Positions 1 through 9,800 of a stretch of DNA of 64,000 bases are shown in pieces. The DNA comes from Pseudomonas sp. Irchel s3h14 (GTDB lineage: Bacteria; Pseudomonadota; Gammaproteobacteria; Pseudomonadales; Pseudomonadaceae). How positions within the stretch are numbered: position 1 is the first letter of the stretch; each line of letters begins with the position of its first letter. The notes below the pieces were generated by a model that saw only the letters and a program-made list of their open reading frames with translations, was not told the DNA's origin and searched no databases. The position numbers and the translations under genes were made by a program. The stretch lies in the NCBI RefSeq assembly GCF_900187425.1, contig NZ_FYDJ01000004.1, forward strand, positions 1 through 64,000, given 5' to 3'.

Positions 1-300
1 TTGCTTTTGATTTTGATCTGTTGCCCCTTTCCCAGAGGCCGAACGCAGGCGTTGCGCAGGGGGCACCGCGGCAAGGATGCCGCGGTAGCCGCCCCCGGCC
101 ATGGATGGCCGATGGCGGCGGGCCCCCGGAGCAATGCCGGAGTGAGGGCATGCCGAGCCTAGGCGAGGCACCGAATGGAGGGGCAAAGCCTTTTGCTTAC
201 TTTTCGGCGTTTGGAAAAGTGAGTCGCTGTAAAAGCGAAACCGTAATCAGCCATCACCGCAGAAACGGATATGTCCCCCCCGCGCCTAAGTGAACAGCAT
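1..300. repeat. GC-rich structured intergenic region, probable Pseudomonas repeat
   Basis: No gene is supported here. Positions 50-190 are packed with short dyads, for example around the GCCGCGGTAGCCGCC and GGCCATGGATGGCC stretches, and are followed by a lower-GC tail at 190-300. The tail translates in one frame into the 'FAYFSAFGKVSRCKSETV' type of string that I recall being annotated as spurious small proteins in many Pseudomonas genomes. I read it as a non-coding repeated element. That it is repeated elsewhere is memory-based and cannot be shown from one copy. Confidence 0.35.
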
Positions 301-351
301 TACCCGCATTTACGAGGCGCTTTCTTGCAGTGGCGATCAGTTGCGCTCAGC

Positions 352-1494
352 TCATCGAACAGCATCCACCAGCGTAGATTCATCAATCTGGCCAATCGAG
401 GTCACCCCGGTCAAGGTCATGGCGACGCGCATTTCCTTGGCGAAGATATCCAGCATATTCTCCACCCCGCGTTGACCATCGGCGGCCAGTGCATAAGCCA
501 TGGAACGCCCCAGCAATACGCCTTTTGCGCCCAGCGCCAACATCCGTACGACATCAAGTCCCGAGCGGATTCCCGAGTCGACCAGCACCGTCAAATCATT
601 ACCGATGGCTTGCATGATCGGCGGCAATGCTTTGGTTGTGGAGAGCACGCCGTCCAGCTGTCTACCACCGTGGTTCGACACGACAATGCCGTCCGCGCCA
701 AAGCTGACCGCGTCTCTGGCATCCTGAGGATCGAGAATGCCTTTGATGATCATCGGGCCTTTCCAGAACTCACGAATCCACTCCAGATCACTCCAGCTGA
801 TCGAAGGGTCGAAGTTATTGGCCAGCCAGCCCATGTAGTCTTCGAGGGTTACGGCTTTGCCGAGGTACTTTGAAATATTGCCCAGGTCGTGAGGACGCCC
901 CATGACGCCGACGTTGAATGCCCAGTCGGGTTTGGTCATGACCTGAAGCATTCGCCGCGATGATGCAAAAGGGCCTGACATGCCCGAGTGTGCGTCCCGG
1001 TATCGGGCACCGGGCGTGGGCATGTCTACGGTAAATACCAGGTTTTTCACACCGGCGGCCTTCGCCCGCTCCAGTGCATTTTTCATGAAGCCTCTGTCCT
1101 TCAACACATACAGCTGAAACCAGATGGACTGTTGGCTTTGTGCCGAGACTTCCTCGATCGAACACACCGAAACCGTTGATAGACAAAGCGGGATGCCTTT
1201 ATTTTCCGCCGCTTTGACCGCCTGCACTTCACCACGGCGGGCGAACATGCCCGTCAGGCCGACCGGCGCCAATATGATCGGCATTGAAAGTGGTTGGTCG
1301 AAGAGGGTGGTTTCAAGGCTCAGGGTTTCGACGTTTTTCAGAATGCGCTGACGCAGGCTGATGCCGGTCAGATCAGCGCTGTTGGCCCTCAGCGTGTGCT
1401 CTGCATAAGCCCCACCATCAATGTAATCAAACAAAAAACGTGGGAGTTTGCGACGTGCTGCCTCGCGATAGTCAGATGCGGATGAAATGATCAT
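352..1494 (-). CDS. lldD: L-lactate dehydrogenase (quinone-linked, FMN), LldD
   Basis: Oxidises L-lactate to pyruvate with FMN and passes electrons to the membrane quinone pool. The 380-residue protein follows the E. coli LldD pattern almost throughout: N-terminal [13 protein letters not shown], the [10 protein letters not shown] region, [19 protein letters not shown], the FMN/substrate segment [28 protein letters not shown], and the catalytic histidine in [10 protein letters not shown] near residue 275. A longer reading frame exists upstream, but the ATG at 1494 gives the conserved family N-terminus. It lies downstream of a transporter gene on the same strand, separated by a terminator. A related alpha-hydroxy acid oxidase is the only alternative and is unlikely. 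Confidence 0.94.
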   Translation of the reverse strand: MIISSASDYREAARRKLPRFLFDYIDGGAYAEHTLRANSADLTGISLRQRILKNVETLSLETTLFDQPLSMPIILAPVGLTGMFARRGEVQAVKAAENKGIPLCLSTVSVCSIEEVSAQSQQSIWFQLYVLKDRGFMKNALERAKAAGVKNLVFTVDMPTPGARYRDAHSGMSGPFASSRRMLQVMTKPDWAFNVGVMGRPHDLGNISKYLGKAVTLEDYMGWLANNFDPSISWSDLEWIREFWKGPMIIKGILDPQDARDAVSFGADGIVVSNHGGRQLDGVLSTTKALPPIMQAIGNDLTVLVDSGIRSGLDVVRMLALGAKGVLLGRSMAYALAADGQRGVENMLDIFAKEMRVAMTLTGVTSIGQIDESTLVDAVR

Positions 1495-1555
1495 GGTGCC
1501 TCGGTCTGGTGAGTGGCGGGGCGATGGTTGCGTCGAGCGTAGAGTCAGATTAACG

Positions 1556-1585
1556 AAAACGCCCCGCATTGCGGGGCGTTTTTTT
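1556..1585. terminator. Intrinsic terminator between transporter gene and lldD
   Basis: Perfect stem CGCCCCGC / GCGGGGCG (1560-1567 and 1571-1578) with a three-base loop. It is flanked by T7 on the + side and AAAAC on the other, so it can act in both directions. For the minus-strand transporter gene ending at 1596 it sits directly after the stop codon, so lldD probably has its own promoter within about 60 bp. Confidence 0.8.
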
Positions 1586-1595
1586 GCTCGTGCTG

Positions 1596-3218
1596 TCAGT
1601 TGGTATCCAGATCCACGTTCTTGGTTTCACGCAAACAGATCATGCCCACCACCAGGCTCACCCCGGTAATCAGCACCGGGTACCACAACCCGTAGAAGAT
1701 GTCCCCGGTGTACACCACCAAGGCAAACGACACCGTTGGCAGGAAACCGCCGAACCAGCCATTACCGATGTGGTACGGCAGGGACATTGAGGTGTAGCGG
1801 ATGCGGGTCGGGAACAGTTCGACCATCAACGCTGCCAGCGGGCCGTAGCACATGGCGGAGATGATGATCAGCGCGACCATCAGCGCCACGATCATCGGTT
1901 TGTTGACCAGCTGGGTGTCGGCTTTTGACGGATACCCAGCCAGGGTCACGGCGCCACGCAGGGCCGCTTCATCGTAGCCTTCGAGTTTCACTTCACCGAC
2001 GCTGACCTGCACGGCGCTGCCGGCAGGTAGAGCTTCGCTGTTGTAGGGAAGGCCCTGTTTCACCAGGAAGGTTTTGACCTTGTCGCAAGGGCTATCAAAT
2101 TTCGCCTTGCCCACCGGGTCGAACTGGAAGGTGCAGGTGGCCGGGTCCGCCAGTACGGTGATCGGTGCCTGACGGCTGGCCTGGTCGATGGCCGGGTTGG
2201 CGTAGTGGGCGATGGACTTGAAGATCGGGAAGTACAGTGCAGTCGCCAGCAGCAGGCCGATCATCAGCACCGGTTTGCGCCCGACTTTGTCCGACAGCCA
2301 GCCGAAGAAAATGAAGAACGGCGCGCCGATGATCACGCTGACGATCAACAGACTGTTGGCCAGGGCCGGGTCCATTTTCAGGAACTGGGTGAGGAAGAAC
2401 AGCACGTAGAACTGCGCCGCGTAAAAGGTCACGGCTTGCCCGGCGTTGATGCTGAACAGGGCGATCAGGACGACTTTCAGGTTTTCCCATTTGCCGAAGG
2501 AATCGCGCAGCGGCGATTTGCAGAGCTTGCCTTCTTCTTTCATTTTCACGAACGCTGGCGACTCGTGCAGGCTCATGCGAATCCAGGTCGAGATGCCCAG
2601 CAGAATGATCGAAAACAGAAACGGAATCCGCCAGCCCCAGACCTCGAACTGGTCGCCGGTAAAGTAGCGGCAACCGAGCACCACCAATAGCGACAGCAGC
2701 AACCCGAGGGTCGCGGTGGACTGAATCCAGCTGGTGTGGAAGCCGCGTTTACCCATTGGTGCGTGTTCTGCGACATACGTGGCAGCGCCGCCGTATTCAC
2801 CACCCAGGGCCAGGCCCTGAAGCATGCGCAGCACCACGAGGATGATCGGCGCAGCAATGCCGATACTCGAGTAGGTCGGTAGCAGCCCGACGCAGAAGGT
2901 CGCCAGGCCCATGAGGACGATGGTCGCAAGGAACGTGTATTTACGCCCGATCATGTCCCCCAACCGGCCGAACAGCAAGGCGCCGAACGGCCGCACGATG
3001 AAGCCGGCAGCGAAGGCCATCAGCGCAAAGATGAACGCCGTGGTGTCATTGACCCCGGCGAAAAACTGTTTGCTGATCACCGCCGCTAGGGCGCCATAGA
3101 GGAAAAAGTCGTACCACTCGAAGACCGTCCCGAGCGACGAGGCGAAGATGACTTTCTGGGTTTCCTGGCTGGTGCCCGCGCTGCGTACGGCTTCCAGGGG
3201 CTGAACATGTTCTGACAT
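1596..3218 (-). CDS. MFS transporter, metabolite:H+ symporter (MHS) type
   Basis: Inner-membrane secondary transporter of 540 residues. The N-terminal part shows the MHS signature: [16 protein letters not shown] in TM1, [21 protein letters not shown] around loop 2-3, and [24 protein letters not shown] in TM4. The second half has [17 protein letters not shown] hydrophilic insert of roughly 100 residues lies near residues 345-440, between C-terminal TM helices, so the protein is longer than ProP or KgtP (430-500 residues); such inserts occur in a subset of MHS proteins. The ATG at 3218 is chosen because GAGGG lies 8 bases upstream, whereas the GTG 15 bases further out overlaps that site. Substrate unknown; placement before lldD and after a GMC oxidoreductase suggests an organic acid. 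Confidence 0.88.
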   Translation of the reverse strand: MSEHVQPLEAVRSAGTSQETQKVIFASSLGTVFEWYDFFLYGALAAVISKQFFAGVNDTTAFIFALMAFAAGFIVRPFGALLFGRLGDMIGRKYTFLATIVLMGLATFCVGLLPTYSSIGIAAPIILVVLRMLQGLALGGEYGGAATYVAEHAPMGKRGFHTSWIQSTATLGLLLSLLVVLGCRYFTGDQFEVWGWRIPFLFSIILLGISTWIRMSLHESPAFVKMKEEGKLCKSPLRDSFGKWENLKVVLIALFSINAGQAVTFYAAQFYVLFFLTQFLKMDPALANSLLIVSVIIGAPFFIFFGWLSDKVGRKPVLMIGLLLATALYFPIFKSIAHYANPAIDQASRQAPITVLADPATCTFQFDPVGKAKFDSPCDKVKTFLVKQGLPYNSEALPAGSAVQVSVGEVKLEGYDEAALRGAVTLAGYPSKADTQLVNKPMIVALMVALIIISAMCYGPLAALMVELFPTRIRYTSMSLPYHIGNGWFGGFLPTVSFALVVYTGDIFYGLWYPVLITGVSLVVGMICLRETKNVDLDTN

Positions 3219-3313
3219 ATCGGTATCCCTCACAGTGATTGTTTTTTTTGTTCCACTGGTGTTGCGTGTTCCTTGCAGGGTTAAAGCTCAATGTCCGTGA
3301 ATCAAATACAAAT

Positions 3314-3426
3314 CCCCTGTGGGAGCGGGCTTGCTCCGGGCGGCGTTCCGACGAAAGCGTTGGGTCAGTCGACCTCTATGTTGAATGTAATGCCGCCTTC
3401 GCGAGCAAGCCCGCTCCCACAGGGGG
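3314..3426. repeat. REPIN: inverted pair of REP elements
   Basis: Left arm CCCCTGTGGGAGCGGGCTTG and right arm ending in CAAGCCCGCTCCCACAGGGG face each other around a spacer of about 60 bases. The spacer includes ATGTTGAATGTAATGCCGCC, which recurs in the REPIN at 59050-59163. The right arm supplies the 3' end of the GMC oxidoreductase gene. Confidence 0.9.
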
Positions 3427-5040
3427 TAGGTCTACGGTCGAAGGGTTAAGGATCAGCTGTGCAGCTTTTTCGGCAATCATCAGCGTAGGCGAACAGGTGT
3501 TGCCCGAGGTGATGCGCGGCATGATCGAGGCGTCGGCGATGCGCAGGCCCGGGATGCCATGGACTTTGAGTTGCGCATCAACCACCGCGTCCGCATCGTT
3601 GCCCATGCGGCAGGTGCCGACCGGATGGAAGATGGTGGTGCCGATGCGGGCGGCGGCTTCGTGCAATTGTTCTTCACTCTGCAAGCTGTCGCCGGGCAAG
3701 TACTCGACCGGTTTGAATGCTTGCAGGGCCGGTGCGGCGACGATGCGGCGGGTCAGGCGAATGGCATCCGCTGCCACCCGCAAGTCTTCCGGATGGCTCA
3801 AGTAGTTGGGCTGAATCAGTGGCGCTTCCTGCGGATCGGTGGAGCGGATCTCGACGCGACCACGGCTTTGCGGGCGCAGATCGCACACAGACGCCGTGAA
3901 GGCGGGGAAGGCGTGCAATGGCTCACCGAAACGTTCCAGTGACAGCGGCTGAACGTGGTACTCGAGATTCGCCGATGTCTGCTCCGGCCCCGAACGGGCG
4001 AAGGCCCCGAGTTGGCTCGGCGCCATGGACAGCGGGCCGCTGCGGTCATACAGGTAACGCAGGCCCATGCCCATCTTGCCCCACAGGCTGCCGGCGATCT
4101 GGTTAAGGGTGCGGGCGTTTTCCAGTTTGTAGATCAGGCGCAGTTGCAGGTGATCCTGCAGATTGCCACCCACGCCGGGCAGTTCATGGGCAACGCCGAT
4201 TCCCAATCGTTGCAGCAGCGGGCGAGGGCCGATTCCGGAACGTTGCAGGATGCTCGGTGAGCCGACGGAACCGGCGCACAGCACAATCTCTTTGCGCGCC
4301 TTGAAGGTTTTCGCCTGACCCTGCCAACGCGCGCTGACCGCTGACGCACGGCCGTTTTCCAGCAGCACTCGATCCACTTCGACGTCGGTCAGCACGGTGA
4401 GATTGGGCCGATGGCGGATCGGTTTGATAAATGCCTTGGAGGCGTTCCAGCGAATTCCGGCCTTTTGATTGACCTGGAAGTAGCCGCAGCCTTCGTTGTC
4501 GCCCTGGTTGAAGTCATCGATGCTGGCGATGCCGCTTTGCTCGGCGGCGCTGCGGAAGGCATCGAGAATCGGCCATGACAGCCGCTGACGTTCGATCCGC
4601 CATTCCCCGGCGGCACCGTGAAATTCCGAGTCGCCGGCAAAGTGGTTTTCGCTCTTTTTGAACAATGGCAACACGTCTTGCCAGCTCCAGCCGGGATTGC
4701 CCTTGGCCGCCCAGCCGTCATAGTCGCCGGCCTGCCCGCGCATGTAGATCATGCCGTTGATCGAGGAACAGCCGCCGAGCACTTTGCCACGTGGGTAACT
4801 CAGGGTGCGGCCTTGCAGGCCGGGTTGTGCTTCGGTCTTGAAGCACCAGTCGGTGCGCGGGTTGCCGATGCAGAACAGGTAACCCACGGGGATGTGAATC
4901 CACGCATAGTTATCGCGGCCGCCGGCTTCGAGCAGCAACACCCGATTCTGCGGGTCGGCCGACAATCGATTGGCCAGCAAACAACCGGCCGGGCCGGCAC
5001 CGACCACGATGTAGTCGTATTCATCCAGGGAAGTCTGCAT
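3376..5040 (-). CDS. GMC-family FAD-dependent alcohol/choline dehydrogenase-like oxidoreductase
   Basis: FAD enzyme of the glucose-methanol-choline family, 554 residues, oxidising an unidentified alcohol. The FAD-binding GAGPAGCLLANR occurs near the N-terminus, GMC signature 1 around GKVLGGCSSINGMIYMRG, signature 2 around CAGSVGSPSILQRSGIG, and the C-terminal active-site region FHPVGTCRMG followed by DASIMPRITSGNTCSPTLMIAEKAA. The ATG at 5040 has GAGG six bases upstream; an ATG at 5076 has no comparable site. The natural family C-terminus is near IAEKAAQLI; the last 15-20 residues (…VGAGLLAKAALHST) are translated REPIN sequence. Divergent from a LysR gene 121 bp away, its likely regulator. 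Confidence 0.9.
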   Translation of the reverse strand: MQTSLDEYDYIVVGAGPAGCLLANRLSADPQNRVLLLEAGGRDNYAWIHIPVGYLFCIGNPRTDWCFKTEAQPGLQGRTLSYPRGKVLGGCSSINGMIYMRGQAGDYDGWAAKGNPGWSWQDVLPLFKKSENHFAGDSEFHGAAGEWRIERQRLSWPILDAFRSAAEQSGIASIDDFNQGDNEGCGYFQVNQKAGIRWNASKAFIKPIRHRPNLTVLTDVEVDRVLLENGRASAVSARWQGQAKTFKARKEIVLCAGSVGSPSILQRSGIGPRPLLQRLGIGVAHELPGVGGNLQDHLQLRLIYKLENARTLNQIAGSLWGKMGMGLRYLYDRSGPLSMAPSQLGAFARSGPEQTSANLEYHVQPLSLERFGEPLHAFPAFTASVCDLRPQSRGRVEIRSTDPQEAPLIQPNYLSHPEDLRVAADAIRLTRRIVAAPALQAFKPVEYLPGDSLQSEEQLHEAAARIGTTIFHPVGTCRMGNDADAVVDAQLKVHGIPGLRIADASIMPRITSGNTCSPTLMIAEKAAQLILNPSTVDLPPVGAGLLAKAALHST

Positions 5041-5161
5041 CCGTGACCTCGTATTGTTGTTCTTGTTGTCGGTCATCCTAGTTGTTAGCTTTCGTCAAAA
5101 GAATGTTAGTTTTTGCGCAGCCGCTGTGCGTTTTTAAACAGCCCCACCTCAAGGACGGTTC

Positions 5162-6046
5162 ATGTTCGACTGGAATGACCTGCGGTTTTTTCTCGAGTTG
5201 CAGCGCAGCGGGCGTCTGCTCACCGCTGCCCGCCGTTTGAACACCACCCACGCCACCGTGGCCCGGCACATCGAGGCCATCGAAAAGAGCCTCGGTACTG
5301 CGCTGTTTGTTCAGCACGCCCAGGGTTATGAGCTGACCCCGGCCGGTGAAGCGCTGCTCAAACATGCTGAAGCGATGGAAAACGTCGCGCTGCTGGCGCA
5401 GGAAGAAATCACTCAGTCCACGGCGCCGCTGGGCAAGATCCGCGTTGGCGTGACCGAAGGGTTGGGCATCATGTTTCTCGCCAGCCGCATGAACGGCCTG
5501 TTTGAACGCTATCCGGGATTGGAAGTGGAACTGGTGGCGGTGCCGCGCTTTGTCAGCATTCTCAACCGTGAAGCCGAGATCAGCATCCACCTCGAACGCC
5601 CGGCGGCCGACATGCTGGTCACCCGCAAACTGACTGACTATCGATTGGCGCTGTACGCCAGCCAGGAGTATCTCGACCGTTCGCCACCGCTGCGCAGCCG
5701 CGAAGATCTCGGTCGTCATGCGTGGATTGGCTACGTCGACGACTTGCTGTTCAGCCAGGAACTGATGTTCCTCAACAGCTTCTGCCGCAATCCGCAGGTG
5801 GTGTTCCACAGCACCAGCGTCATCGCCCAGCAACAGGCTGCGCGCTCAGGCCTGGGGATCGCCGTGCTGCCGTGCTACATGGCCAGCACCGATCCCGGCC
5901 TGGTGCCGTTGTTGCCGGATGAGAGTATTCAGCGCAGCTACTGGATCAGCACGCGGCGTGAGCTGCACAAATCCGTACGGCTGCGGGTGATGTGGGATTA
6001 CGTGGTGGGGTTGTGTGAGGCGGAGCAGGGGTTGTTGCTGGGATAA
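5162..6046 (+). CDS. LysR-family transcriptional regulator
   Basis: 294 residues. N-terminal winged helix-turn-helix (MFDWNDLRFFLELQRSGRLLTAARRLN, then THATVARHIEAIEKSLG) and a substrate-binding domain from about residue 90. AAGGA lies six bases before the ATG. It is transcribed away from the GMC oxidoreductase gene across a short shared intergenic region, the classic LysR arrangement, so control of that gene is the natural inference. Inducer unknown. Confidence 0.9.
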   Translation: MFDWNDLRFFLELQRSGRLLTAARRLNTTHATVARHIEAIEKSLGTALFVQHAQGYELTPAGEALLKHAEAMENVALLAQEEITQSTAPLGKIRVGVTEGLGIMFLASRMNGLFERYPGLEVELVAVPRFVSILNREAEISIHLERPAADMLVTRKLTDYRLALYASQEYLDRSPPLRSREDLGRHAWIGYVDDLLFSQELMFLNSFCRNPQVVFHSTSVIAQQQAARSGLGIAVLPCYMASTDPGLVPLLPDESIQRSYWISTRRELHKSVRLRVMWDYVVGLCEAEQGLLLG

Positions 6047-6122
6047 GGTTTGTCGTCCAGTCTATTGGATGACGACAAGGAGCGTTATCCGACACTCCGT
6101 CGCGATAAAGGGAGCTTGCAGC

Positions 6123-6338
6123 ATGACCGACGACACAAAAACAAAAGGCCCGGCGTCGTACTTCCCGTCAATCGAGAAAAAGTACGGGCAGCCAATCAGC
6201 CACTGGTTGGATCTGCTGGGAACAGTGAGCGGCAAGAAGCACATGGAAATGGTGGCGTGGCTGAAGACTGAACACGGTATGGGGCATGGCCATGCGAATG
6301 CGTTGGTTGCGCATTATTTGGCGAGCGCTAAAACGTGA
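6123..6338 (+). CDS. DUF4287 domain protein
   Basis: Small cytoplasmic protein of 71 residues, MTDDTKTKGPASYFPSIEKK onward, with the YGxPISHWLDLL … GMGHGHANALVAHYL pattern of the DUF4287 family. The ATG at 6123 is chosen over the upstream frame because GGGAGCTTGCAGC precedes it and the family begins here. Function unknown in the family. It stands alone between a LysR gene and a REPIN. Confidence 0.8.
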   Translation: MTDDTKTKGPASYFPSIEKKYGQPISHWLDLLGTVSGKKHMEMVAWLKTEHGMGHGHANALVAHYLASAKT

Positions 6339-6395
6339 GCCACCTGTAAGCGGCTCGCAACGTGGCATGGCTATGGGAATACTCGGTGGAGTTGT

Positions 6396-6486
6396 CCCCC
6401 TGTAGGAGCAAAGCTTGCTCGCGATGGCGTCAGGTCTGGCATACCGCGTCTTCGTTCATCGCGAGCAAGCTTTGCTCCTACAGGGG
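6396..6486. repeat. REPIN, TGTAGGAGCAAAGC subtype
   Basis: CCCCCTGTAGGAGCAAAGCT at 6396 is mirrored by AGCTTTGCTCCTACAGGGG ending at 6486. The arms also contain TTGCTCGCGATGGCG and its complement. The pair fills the gap between DUF4287 and the alkylation-repair gene. Confidence 0.9.
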
Positions 6487-6494
6487 AGCGTGTT

Positions 6495-7595
6495 TCAAGG
6501 GAGGATTTTGAATGAGGTGCTGGCCAGGCGCTCGCCGTTCACCAGAATGTGCACGGCGTGCTCGCCTGCGTAATGCCGGCGGGTGGTGAGTTCCTTGATC
6601 TGCTGGCTACGGGCGATGGATTCGGTCGCCTTGCCGGGAAGCGTCAGCGCCTTGAGCTTGAATACCTTCGCCGACGTGCTGCCGTTGGCTTTGACGTAAT
6701 CGATCGCGTAGTCGATCACCAGTCGCTGACTGTCCTGGACCGTGGATTTCACGGCGAAGGACAGGGTGATTTTTTCACCCAGACGAATCACCGCTGGTTC
6801 GACTTTCACACCGATGATCTCGACCTCAGGCTTGCCGCCCGCGCCAATGATCGCCAACGCGCGTTGGTTGCCCTGTTTGATCAGGCTGCGCAGCGCGTGT
6901 TTGGCGATCCACGCAGTGTGTTTGTTGTCCAGCGACCATCCTTCGATCAGGTTCAGCACCCATTCGGGATGATCCTTGGTGATGTCATTGAGGTGGTTGG
7001 CCACGGACTTGCGCACGTAAAGGCTGTTGTCGGCCTTGAGGTTGTCGAGGATGGCGGCCGCTAAAGTCGGATCGGCCTGCACTTGCTCCAGACGAAACGA
7101 CCACGGCAGGCGCGGTCGACTGCCTTCGCTGGCCAGGCGGCGGACATGTTCGTTTTCGTCCAGGGACCAATCGTGCATGACCGCCAGTGAGCGTTCGATG
7201 TCGTTGCGCAGGAAATGGCGGATTGCGAATTCCGAGGAACCGAAGGTGGTGAAGTATTTCAGCGCCTCCATGGATTGTTCGAAGGCATGTCCGCCGTAGG
7301 TCGCGACGTAATGCGGTAATGAAATGCTGACGAAGCCGCTGTTCAGCCGCGGAGCGAGGGCGCGCAGCACCTCAAGCGTCTCCTCGTAACTCAATGGCAG
7401 CACCGCGTGTAGGCATTCGCTGACCCGGGCCATGCGCTGCATGATTGATAACTCGGCAAGCCCGTCATTGGCCAGTTTCAGGAAGGCCTTGGCGTTGAAC
7501 GCGGGGTAGACCGCGGTCATCTCGGTGGCGATGTGCTTGAGGCGGTCGGCGTTGAAGATTTCTTTCAGGGCGGGGGCGGGTTTGTCATCAGCCAT
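6495..7595 (-). CDS. DNA alkylation repair (AlkD-like HEAT-repeat) protein
   Basis: 366 residues. The first ~260 residues look like the all-helical HEAT-like fold of AlkD DNA glycosylases: repeated helices such as NDIERSLAVMHDWSLDENEHVRRLASEG, NLKADNSLYVRKSVANHLNDITKDHPEWVLNLIEGW and TAWIAKHALRSLIKQGNQRAL. About 100 further residues (VEIIGVKVEPAVIRLGEKITLSFAVKS…) look like a beta-sandwich domain not found in short AlkD. Expected role is base excision of alkylated purines, inferred from fold only. The ATG at 7595 is used because the upstream extension runs into the neighbouring hairpin repeat. Confidence 0.82.
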   Translation of the reverse strand: MADDKPAPALKEIFNADRLKHIATEMTAVYPAFNAKAFLKLANDGLAELSIMQRMARVSECLHAVLPLSYEETLEVLRALAPRLNSGFVSISLPHYVATYGGHAFEQSMEALKYFTTFGSSEFAIRHFLRNDIERSLAVMHDWSLDENEHVRRLASEGSRPRLPWSFRLEQVQADPTLAAAILDNLKADNSLYVRKSVANHLNDITKDHPEWVLNLIEGWSLDNKHTAWIAKHALRSLIKQGNQRALAIIGAGGKPEVEIIGVKVEPAVIRLGEKITLSFAVKSTVQDSQRLVIDYAIDYVKANGSTSAKVFKLKALTLPGKATESIARSQQIKELTTRRHYAGEHAVHILVNGERLASTSFKILP

Positions 7596-7612
7596 TGTCG
7601 ATTCCTTATGTC

Positions 7613-7724
7613 GATCGTTCCCACGCTCTGCGTGGGAATGCATCCTGTGACGCTCTGCGTCACGACTTGCGAAGGGACGCGGAGCGTCCCGGGCGGCATT
7701 CCCACGCAGAGCGTGGGAACGATC
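7613..7724. repeat. Long multi-hairpin repeat (GATCGTTCCCACGCTCTGCG family)
   Basis: Outer arms GATCGTTCCCACGCTCTGCG and its complement CGCAGAGCGTGGGAACGATC enclose two inner hairpins (TGACGCTCTGCGTCA; GGGACGCGGAGCGTCCC). The outer arm itself contains the dyad CCCACGCTCTGCGTGGG. Close copies occur at 15933-16039 and 29743-29848. Confidence 0.9.
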
Positions 7725-7726
7725 AG

Positions 7727-9535
7727 TTACGCCTTGCCTGATTCTTCTTCCAACTGATCCGACTCAAACAATCTCGCCAGTTCCACCCGGGCCTCCTGCG
7801 CCGTCTGCAATACCTTCGCCGCATCGTCATAAATCGCGTGCTGGGCCTCCAGCACTTGCTCGTCGTGATGCTTGAAACGCTTGATCCGCGCATCGGCCTG
7901 GGCCTGGGTCAAACCCAGGCCGACCAGGGTGCGTCGGCTCATTTCCAGACTCGAATAATAGGTTTCCCGAATGGCCTCGGCGCCAAGGTCCACCAGTCGA
8001 TGCACATGCTGACGGTTACGGGCCCGGGCGATGATTTTGATGTGCGGATAGAGTTTGTGCACCAGTTCGGCGGTCTTGATGTTGGTGTCCGGGTCGTCGG
8101 TGGCGATGACAAAGTATTCCGCCTGCTCGACCTTGGCCGCACTGAGGATCTCCGGGCGCATCGGGTCGCCATAGAACACCGGCACGCCGCCAAAACTGCG
8201 GGACAGTTCGATGGTTTCCACCGAGGTGTCGAGGGCGACGAACTTGATGTTCTGCGCGCGCAAAATCCGCGCAACGATCTGCCCCATACGGCCCATGCCG
8301 GCGATCACCACGCGTGGCGTGTCGGTATCGATCTCGCGGAATTTCTCCGGCACCACCACCGGTTGAACCTTGGGGCTGACCAGTCGAGCGCACAACAGCA
8401 ACAGCAGCGGCGTCACCGCCATGGACAACGTGATGGTCAGCACCAGCAAGTCGTACAGGCGCGGCTCGAACAGTCCCTGGTCGCGGCCGATCTTGAACAC
8501 CACAAACGCAAATTCACCTCCGGCCGCGAGCACGATGCCGAGGCGAATCGCACTGACCTTGCCCAGACCACCCGCCAGCCGACCGACAACAAACAGCAGC
8601 GGCAGCTTGATTGCGATCAGCAACAGGGTCAGGCCCAGCACCGTAATCGGCGCGCTCAGGAGCAGACTCAGATTGGCGCCCATGCCGACACTGATGAAAA
8701 ACAGCCCCAGCAGCAATCCCTTGAACGGTTCGATTTGCGCTTCCAGTTCGTGACGGTATTCGGAGTCCGCCAGCAGCAACCCGGCGAGGAACGCCCCCAA
8801 TGCCATGGACACGCCGACCAGGTCCATCAACCACGCTGTGCCGATCACCACCAGCAACGCGGTGGCGGTGGAGACTTCCGGCAAACCGGTCTTGGCCACC
8901 ACCCGGAACACTGGGCGCAGCAGATACCGCCCACCGATCACCACCACCGCGATGCTGCCCAGCACGCGCAAGCCGTGATTGAGGCCTTCGCCAGCGCCGC
9001 TGCTGTGATCGCCGCCCGCCAGCAACGGCACCATGGCGATCAACGGGATAGCGGCGATGTCCTGGAACAACAGAATCGCGAACGCCAAGCGCCCGTGGGG
9101 GCTGGTCAGTTCCTTGCGCTCGGCCAGGCTTTGCAAACCGAACGCGGTGGACGACAGCGCCAGGCCCAGGCCCAGCACGATCGCGCTGTTCAACGGTTGG
9201 CCGAACACGAACAACGCCAGCACACCAATCACCGAGCCCGTCAGCAGCACTTGCGCCAGGCCGACGCCGAACACCGATTTGCGCATCACCCACAAACGTC
9301 GCGGCGACAGTTCAAGGCCAATGATGAACAGCAGCAACACCACCCCGAGTTCGGAAATGTGGCTGACGCTTTGCGGATTGCCAATCAAGCCCAGCACCGA
9401 CGGGCCGATGATTACGCCGGCAAACAGATAACCCAGCACCGCCCCCAGTTGCAGGCGCTTGGCCAAGGGAACGGTGAGCACGGCCGCGAACAGAAACACG
9501 ACAGCGGCTTGCAACAGGTTGCCTTCATGGGGCAT
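7727..9535 (-). CDS. Kef-type monovalent cation:proton antiporter (CPA2)
   Basis: 602 residues, close to E. coli KefB/KefC (601/620). Residues 1-380 are very hydrophobic, about 12-13 TM segments, with VLGYLFAGVIIGPSVLG and the Kef-like FAILLFQDIAAIPLIAM. The cytoplasmic part has an RCK/TrkA-N Rossmann domain starting RVVIAGMGRMGQIVARIL with YGDPMRPEIL and IATDDPDTN. It should exchange K+ for H+. No KefF/KefG-type quinone reductase gene lies beside it, so glutathione-conjugate gating as in E. coli cannot be assumed. The start at 9535 (MPHEGNLLQ) matches the family; the gene begins next to a divergent small gene. Confidence 0.9.
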   Translation of the reverse strand: MPHEGNLLQAAVVFLFAAVLTVPLAKRLQLGAVLGYLFAGVIIGPSVLGLIGNPQSVSHISELGVVLLLFIIGLELSPRRLWVMRKSVFGVGLAQVLLTGSVIGVLALFVFGQPLNSAIVLGLGLALSSTAFGLQSLAERKELTSPHGRLAFAILLFQDIAAIPLIAMVPLLAGGDHSSGAGEGLNHGLRVLGSIAVVVIGGRYLLRPVFRVVAKTGLPEVSTATALLVVIGTAWLMDLVGVSMALGAFLAGLLLADSEYRHELEAQIEPFKGLLLGLFFISVGMGANLSLLLSAPITVLGLTLLLIAIKLPLLFVVGRLAGGLGKVSAIRLGIVLAAGGEFAFVVFKIGRDQGLFEPRLYDLLVLTITLSMAVTPLLLLLCARLVSPKVQPVVVPEKFREIDTDTPRVVIAGMGRMGQIVARILRAQNIKFVALDTSVETIELSRSFGGVPVFYGDPMRPEILSAAKVEQAEYFVIATDDPDTNIKTAELVHKLYPHIKIIARARNRQHVHRLVDLGAEAIRETYYSSLEMSRRTLVGLGLTQAQADARIKRFKHHDEQVLEAQHAIYDDAAKVLQTAQEARVELARLFESDQLEEESGKA

Positions 9536-9800
9536 AGCGAAACTCCAGGGACTCGGTACGGCGGGGCGGTAAGGATAAAGGCTTGAGAAGAATGCGTCAT
9601 GCCAATGCAATCGTAATAATCACAGCACTAAGGAATGATTCAGCGCCAGCTGATGATTACTAACGGGACGATTATTGATATCACGCCAGTGGAGCGTTAG
9701 GCCGCAAGCAACAATTGGCCATGGAAGGCTGATTGAAATTGCACACCGTTCCGGTAAAGATCGGCGTCGATTTTGTTGGCTGGATGTCAGGAGCGACTCA

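Noticed and set aside
7838..9586. Open frame of 582 codons on the + strand
   Set aside because: Antisense of the Kef-type antiporter; low-complexity Gln/His-rich translation.
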